A stretch of 9,395 nucleotides of DNA, taken from Bacteriovoracaceae bacterium UBA7695. GTDB taxonomy: Bacteria; Bdellovibrionota; Bacteriovoracia; Bacteriovoracales; Bacteriovoracaceae. Shown piece after piece: positions 6,384 to 9,395 of the stretch. Each line of letters starts with the position of its first letter. Positions within the stretch are counted from its first letter, which is position 1. The stretch spans positions 1 through 9,395 of the forward strand of contig DLGL01000031.1 in assembly GCA_002482685.1 (NCBI GenBank), given 5' to 3'. The notes beneath the pieces were generated by a model. That model was not told the DNA's origin, searched no databases, and saw only the letters and a program-made list of their open reading frames with translations. The translations under genes were made by a program, and so were the position numbers.

Positions 6384-6827
6384 CTACTCCGTAAGTGCTT
6401 TTTCAATTGGAGATATGATTTTTTCATTTAAACACGATTTTACCTCTTCAGCTTGTTCATCATTTCGTGGATAGTTCCATCCATCAGTTGAAGTGATGTT
6501 TGGCATAGAAATGGTTGATTGCTTATCAATTGAAGTAATCATAAGATTCAAGTCAAATTTGGTCGTTACAGATGCTCCACCGTTAGTGATTGAACAATCA
6601 ATTAAACCTCTGAGAACGATCTTTCCTCTTTCCTTATCATTAACCTTCACAACATTATTGCTATTATGAAAATTCAAACCAATCCAATCGATAGCATTCC
6701 CATGGTTGTTGGTCTTATCATTTTTAGTAACAATCTTCTTTTCTACTTTAATTCCCTCAGGATAATTGGATTTCATTCCAGCACATGATACTAGGGAGAT
6801 GAGAGATAAAATTAAAATTGATTTCAT
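6384..6827 (-). CDS. Small lipoprotein (DUF4468-like)
   Basis: The 147-aa product has a lipoprotein signal: MKSILILSLISLVSCAG with lipobox L12-V13-S14-C15, so C15 would be acylated. Residue A16 after the cysteine does not suggest an inner-membrane retention signal. The mature part has a helix (GNAIDWIGLNFHNSNNVVKV) followed by GKIVLRGLIDCSI, FDLNLMITSIDKQSTISMPN and a C-terminal helix. The order helix, [D/R]..GKI..KG strand, long antiparallel strands recalls DUF4468 envelope proteins; this is tentative. C78 and C132 could form a disulfide. AAGGA seven bases before the ATG supports the start, 13 bases after the XRE stop. Co-transcription with a repressor suggests a tightly controlled envelope gene. 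Confidence 0.65.
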   Translation of the reverse strand: MKSILILSLISLVSCAGMKSNYPEGIKVEKKIVTKNDKTNNHGNAIDWIGLNFHNSNNVVKVNDKERGKIVLRGLIDCSITNGGASVTTKFDLNLMITSIDKQSTISMPNITSTDGWNYPRNDEQAEEVKSCLNEKIISPIEKALTE

Positions 6828-6840
6828 TTAAGTTCCTTGG

Positions 6841-7146
6841 TTATTTAATCCGTTCAACTGATATTCGATATTGTCTCTGGTCATCTTGGAAAGAGACTGA
6901 ACTAATAGTTTTCTTACCAGTCTCTCCAATAAGAATCTCCTCTAATGAAAGTCCAAGATAATCAGCCAGCCTTTTGATATATTCAATATTATTAAGAGAT
7001 GGGACCCGCTTTGATTTAGCCCAATCGTGTAACATGCTTCTTGGCATATCAACCTCGCGGGCAACACTACTTATGTTCTTGCCCTTGAGAGCTGCACTTA
7101 ATATTTTAGAAAACTTTAATTCCATCCTTTCATTTTCAACTGTCAT
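6841..7146 (-). CDS. XRE-family transcriptional regulator
   Basis: The 101-aa product has a Cro/C1-type HTH at about residues 12-66: LSAALKGKNISSVAREVDMPRSMLHDWAKSKRVPSLNNIEYIKRLADYLGLSLEEIL. The recognition helix is MPRSMLHDWAKS. A short basic tail (QRQYRISVERIK) follows. ATG 7146 has no clear SD; ATG 7125 (residue M8, MELKF) has GAAAGG almost against it and could be the real start without affecting the HTH. The strong nested inverted repeat at 7170-7202 lies just upstream, so autoregulation is likely. It heads the XRE-lipoprotein-glycine-zipper run. Its role in controlling the element is inferred. Confidence 0.85.
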   Translation of the reverse strand: MTVENERMELKFSKILSAALKGKNISSVAREVDMPRSMLHDWAKSKRVPSLNNIEYIKRLADYLGLSLEEILIGETGKKTISSVSFQDDQRQYRISVERIK

Positions 7147-7169
7147 AAAAATAATCGTTATTCAAATCC

Positions 7170-7202
7170 GACCTACAGGACAAATTGTCCTACTCGTAGG
7201 TC
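7170..7202. promoter_or_regulatory. Nested inverted repeat, probable operator of the XRE regulator
   Basis: The outer arms are GACCTAC (7170-7176) and GTAGGTC (7196-7202); the inner arms are AGGACAA (7177-7183) and TTGTCCT (7185-7191) around a single A. GTCCTAC (7187-7193) adds a third copy of a G[A/T]CCTAC half-site. The element lies between the DUF5348 stop and the XRE start, 24 bases upstream of the latter. On the minus strand a TTGTCC inside it could act as a -35 box, but the matching -10 is poor. No T-run follows, so an operator fits better than a terminator. Confidence 0.65.
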
Positions 7203-7404
7203 ATTCTTGTGTTTTTGCAGTGAGGCCTGTCCTAAGATCAATCTGTGGTATTGGGTAATAAGTTCCATGAGCTTCCTCAATACAGACCTGGACCCACTCT
7301 TTATCAATTTTGATGGCGATGATTGAACCAGCATTGATAACTTGGCCATCTATAAGAATTTGACCAAGTTCATTAATTTTAAGTTCACCTTCAACTTTAG
7401 ACAT
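7201..7404 (-). CDS. DUF5348-like small protein
   Basis: The 67-aa product has the pattern of DUF5348: a short strand with LIDGQVINAGSIIAIKI, then KEWVQVCIEEAHGTYYPIP, where a tryptophan and a turn of small and aromatic residues precede the last strand, and ending QIDLRTGLTAK. DUF5348 proteins are small beta-rich accessory proteins of unknown function, often carried on integrative elements near recombinases. The SD is AGGGGA, with the ATG at 7404. It sits between the recombinase gene (53-bp gap) and the XRE operator, on the same strand. The family call rests on pattern only. Confidence 0.6.
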   Translation of the reverse strand: MSKVEGELKINELGQILIDGQVINAGSIIAIKIDKEWVQVCIEEAHGTYYPIPQIDLRTGLTAKTQE

Positions 7405-7440
7405 AGCTATCCCCTGTAACTAAAACAAATGAATGTGGAC

Positions 7441-7475
7441 CGTAACTAAACCTACTGCTACGGACTTAAGTTACG
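7441..7475. repeat. Inverted repeat at the 3' end of the recombinase gene
   Basis: CGTAACT (7441-7447) and AGTTACG (7469-7475) form an inverted repeat that covers the last codons of the recombinase and continues into the intergenic gap. GTAACTAAA is also present as a direct repeat at 7416-7424 and 7442-7450. TTTT follows on the + strand only, whereas the adjacent genes are on the - strand. The role is unknown; a binding or recombination site is possible. Confidence 0.35.
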
Positions 7476-8054
7476 TTTTAAACTTCTTATTTCTCTAGAT
7501 ACGGCCATATGACTAATCCCAAGTAACTTTGCAATCTCACGATATGAATAGTTCTCTGTATAGAGAGCTCTTATGGATTGACTTGGTCGTGTTTGAGGTC
7601 GGCCAATCTTTTTGCCTTTCGCCTTCGCATTTTTCAAACCGTTAATCACACGCTCTGATATAAGTTCTCTTTCTAATTCAGAGATAATGCTAATAATGCC
7701 AAAGAGAGCTTTTCCCATAGGACTAGCTGTATCCACTTTTTCGCTGATACTGACGAACTCAACGTTCTTGTTCTTGAAATACTCTAAGGCTGAAAGTAGA
7801 TGCTTCGTTGATCTAGCGAAACGGCTAAATGAATAGACCACGACTTTAGAAATGTGACCTTGCTCAATCTCATTCATTAATTGATCAAGCTGAGGCCTGG
7901 ACGCTTTTGCACCTGAGACATTAGAATCTGAGAATTTTCTGTAATTATCTATAGAGTGTTGAGAACAAAAGAGCTCCAAGGCACGTTCTTGAGACTCTAG
8001 GCCTGTACTCTGGTTAGCCGTTGAGACTCTTGAATACAAAGCTACAAACTTCAT
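7458..8054 (-). CDS. Small serine recombinase (resolvase/invertase family)
   Basis: The 198-aa product has the complete catalytic domain. YSRVSTANQ (7-15) contains the nucleophile S11 and R9. VVYSFSRFARS (72-82) contributes R78 and R81. The E-helix runs through SELERELISERVINGLKNAK (125-144) to GKKIGRP, and a C-terminal HTH is at about 165-195 (NYSYREIAKLLGISHMAVSREI). The length matches Tn3-type resolvases and DNA invertases, which cut both strands through a phosphoserine link and rearrange DNA at short inverted sites. AGAGG nine bases before ATG 8054 supports the start. The upstream region has res-like half-sites, which favours a resolvase of this element over a phage invertase. No transposase gene is in the window. 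Confidence 0.9.
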   Translation of the reverse strand: MKFVALYSRVSTANQSTGLESQERALELFCSQHSIDNYRKFSDSNVSGAKASRPQLDQLMNEIEQGHISKVVVYSFSRFARSTKHLLSALEYFKNKNVEFVSISEKVDTASPMGKALFGIISIISELERELISERVINGLKNAKAKGKKIGRPQTRPSQSIRALYTENYSYREIAKLLGISHMAVSREIRSLKRNLSP

Positions 8055-8069
8055 AATGGTGTACCTCTT

Positions 8070-8179
8070 TTGTATATTTTAATTACAAGGGTCTAGGAGT
8101 ACACATCTCGTTCTGCTTTGTGTTGTAAACTTTTATTTTACAATGACTTAGATGCTCAAAAACAGGACATTTTGTAAAA
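8070..8179. other. Candidate res (recombination) site upstream of the serine recombinase
   Basis: TTGTA/TACAA half-sites lie in the 217-bp region between the recombinase and the divergent gene. Pair I is TTGTA 8070-8074 and TACAA 8084-8088. Pair II is TTGTAAA 8123-8129 and TTTACAA 8137-8143. A single TTGTAAAA is at 8172-8179, opposed to TTTTACAA at 8136-8143. Centres are about 54 bp and 42 bp apart, near the spacing of the three subsites of Tn3/gamma-delta res (about 53 bp and somewhat less). The motif is AT-rich and short, so coincidence is possible. Confidence 0.35.
8162..8175. promoter_or_regulatory. Second candidate XRE operator half
   Basis: ACAGGACATTTTGT matches ACAGGACAAATTGT (7175-7188), in the core of the nested repeat upstream of the XRE gene, at 12 of 14 positions. 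It overlaps the third res-like half-site and lies between the divergent recombinase and DUF6499-like genes. If bound by the same regulator, one protein could control both transcription units. Confidence 0.4.
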
Positions 8180-8271
8180 AGATTCTGTTTTGCTGTAGCG
8201 TAGGAGGTGTCACTTAGATATATGGAAGTTTTGCCAAGATTTACCAAGGCAACCACAAAAAGAACGGACTT

Positions 8272-9015
8272 ATGAAAGCAAAAGCAACATATCTAATCAA
8301 TGACTACCTTCCAGCTGAAGAACTTGAAGAGCCATCAAATATAAACTGGAACGAAGTCAATGAATTCTACAGATGGCAGTTGATAAAAAGAAATAAAGAC
8401 TACATCCAATTTTATAACTCAACGAGAGGAGATACAGAGCTAATACGAAATGCACTATGTTTTGAGATGTGGAAGATTGAGCCACTTTCTGATCCAAAAG
8501 AATTGTTTCCTTGCTTTTCTTCTGCAAAATATTTGTACGATAATTTTATTGAAGTTGGCGAATACTCATATCAAAAAATCAATAGCGGCATTAATGGAGA
8601 AGAGGCATTTTCATTAGCAGATGATCTTTCCACATCTCTAATACACTTAACCACAGAAGCGCAGATTAGTGAAAAAGAGGATAATCGTTTTTTGATTTTA
8701 GCGGTTGATCTAGAAAAGCCGTTTACTTCAGAAAACCAAAAGAGCCTTATGCAAAAGATCCATTCAGCGAAAACCAAATACAATGAATCTGAAAAAAGCT
8801 TCTCTAGAAAATCGGTTGATGAGATTGAAAAGAACCTGTTTGTCTTTGACTATGTTAAAGAGAATAGAAGTTTTCTTAGAATTGAAAAAGAGTTCCTAAA
8901 GAGATTTAATACAACTAGTGATCGCTCAACATTGGTTAAAAGACATGAGACAATTAAAAAACATATCGCTAGCCCAAACCAAATAAAATTCGATTTGAAT
9001 ACTATAAATACCTAA
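8272..9015 (+). CDS. DUF6499-like protein, possible transcription regulator of the mobile element
   Basis: The 247-aa product has an N-terminal signature EFYRWQLIKRNKDYIQFY (31-48), followed by CFEMWKIEPLSDPKELF (63-79). Both resemble the WEFLRRN..Y motif and the later FG....P.DP motif of DUF6499 proteins, described as transcriptional-regulator-like and common on integrative elements. The middle has a strand FLILAVDLEKPF (140-151), and the C-terminal part is rich in Lys, Glu and Ser (SEKSFSRKSVDEIEKNLFVF). No signal peptide or membrane helix is seen. The start is ATG 8272, with a weak site AAGAACGGA. It is divergent from the recombinase, and the next gene follows 103 bases downstream on the same strand. 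The DUF assignment is by motif and moderate; function is inferred. Confidence 0.55.
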   Translation: MKAKATYLINDYLPAEELEEPSNINWNEVNEFYRWQLIKRNKDYIQFYNSTRGDTELIRNALCFEMWKIEPLSDPKELFPCFSSAKYLYDNFIEVGEYSYQKINSGINGEEAFSLADDLSTSLIHLTTEAQISEKEDNRFLILAVDLEKPFTSENQKSLMQKIHSAKTKYNESEKSFSRKSVDEIEKNLFVFDYVKENRSFLRIEKEFLKRFNTTSDRSTLVKRHETIKKHIASPNQIKFDLNTINT

Positions 9016-9118
9016 GAACAAAGGCTCATCCTCTGGTATTTCTTTTAAAACGATGTACCAATCGTAAGGACACTTCTTTCTAACTAAGCTGCCGCTACCA
9101 AAAAACAAAGGAGCGACA

Positions 9119-9395
9119 ATGAAAAAGAAATTAGAACCTGAACAACTATCATGCATCGATTCAATCTCTGAATACTGTAAGCACTATAAAGAGATTAGTT
9201 TACCTAATGGCTTAAAAAAGAAATTTTTGAAAGTAGTATTTGACTACTATGACGAAAATGGCCCCGGTTCATTCAAAGATATCAAGAGTGAGATATATGT
9301 TTTTGATAAAGCAGTTTTTGCCTTTGATTTTTTTCAAAAGCATGGGTTCTACATTTATGAAATAGCTTCTTCAGATTTATATCTTCCTCACAAAT
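9119..9395 (+). CDS. Partial unrecognised gene running off the right edge
   Basis: ATG at 9119-9121 follows AAGGAG at 9108-9113 at five bases' distance, and the frame stays open for 92 codons to the end of the window. The product begins MKKKLEPEQLSCIDSISEYC and contains CKHYKEISLPNGLKKKFLKV, YYDENGPGSFKDIKSEIYVF and FDFFQKHGFYIYEIASSDLY. It is charged, with no signal peptide or membrane segment, and its tyrosine-rich strands suggest a small alpha/beta protein. I do not recognise a family. The strong SD makes this a real gene; same-strand location suggests it follows the DUF6499-like gene in one unit. Confidence 0.7.
   Translation, partial: MKKKLEPEQLSCIDSISEYCKHYKEISLPNGLKKKFLKVVFDYYDENGPGSFKDIKSEIYVFDKAVFAFDFFQKHGFYIYEIASSDLYLPHK

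Noticed and set aside
6974..7258. Plus-strand frame of 94 codons across the XRE gene and its operator
   Set aside because: It is antisense to the HTH coding region and reads through the inverted repeats; no family pattern is seen.
7458..9015. Tn3-type transposon
   Set aside because: A resolvase and a res-like site are present, but no transposase and no terminal inverted repeats were found within the window.
8926..9156. Minus-strand reading frame of 76 codons with a plausible-looking peptide around RKKCPYDWYIVLKEIPEDEP
   Set aside because: It overlaps the 3' end of the DUF6499-like gene and the SD and start of the next gene, has no SD of its own, and its first and last parts look like a shadow. 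The middle part, which falls in the intergenic gap, looks somewhat coding-like, so a database search of that peptide would be worthwhile.
1..9395. CRISPR array, tRNA or rRNA genes
   Set aside because: No regularly spaced direct repeats of CRISPR length, no tRNA T-arm or anticodon arrangement and no conserved rRNA stretch were seen on either strand.

Overview
The window is AT-rich, densely packed and almost entirely accessory. Nothing in it is a core gene, so taxonomy rests on weak cues. Base composition, Shine-Dalgarno (SD) sites of the AAGGAG type, a clear lipobox and a secretory signal peptide suggest a low-GC Gram-negative bacterium. A Bdellovibrionota/Bacteriovorax- or Leptospira-like host is my guess, not a demonstrated assignment. 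The layout is that of a mobile defence island bordered by site-specific recombinase genes.

Left part (1-1472, + strand): a protein resembling the DNA-binding C-terminal half of a large serine recombinase without a catalytic domain, a 61-residue protein of unknown function, and a three-helix membrane protein with a soluble tail.

Centre (1479-4169, - strand): the main item is a tight three-gene operon. In transcription order it encodes a 512-aa tandem-domain class III nucleotide cyclase, a 204-aa ubiquitin E2-like protein ending in a SEC-C zinc motif, and a small membrane protein of the DUF5706/PycTM type. Cyclase plus DUF5706 is the signature of the Pycsar anti-phage system, where cCMP or cUMP activates a membrane effector. 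The E2-like gene between them is not part of the minimal Pycsar pair and resembles the arrangement of type II (short) CBASS. Upstream of the operon is a 317-bp stretch with several inverted repeats and a doubtful 69-codon reading frame.

Right of that (4487-5836, + strand): a small secreted protein followed by a SIR2-like protein that is probably an NAD+-consuming defence enzyme.

The 5940-8054 stretch (- strand) reads, in transcription order: small serine recombinase, DUF5348-type protein, XRE repressor, lipoprotein, glycine-zipper protein. A nested inverted repeat just upstream of the XRE gene is a probable operator, and a similar 14-bp sequence lies upstream of the recombinase. The recombinase upstream region also holds TTGTA/TACAA half-sites spaced like a resolvase res site. 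The right end (8272-9395, + strand) carries a DUF6499-like regulator and the start of an unrecognised gene that runs off the window.
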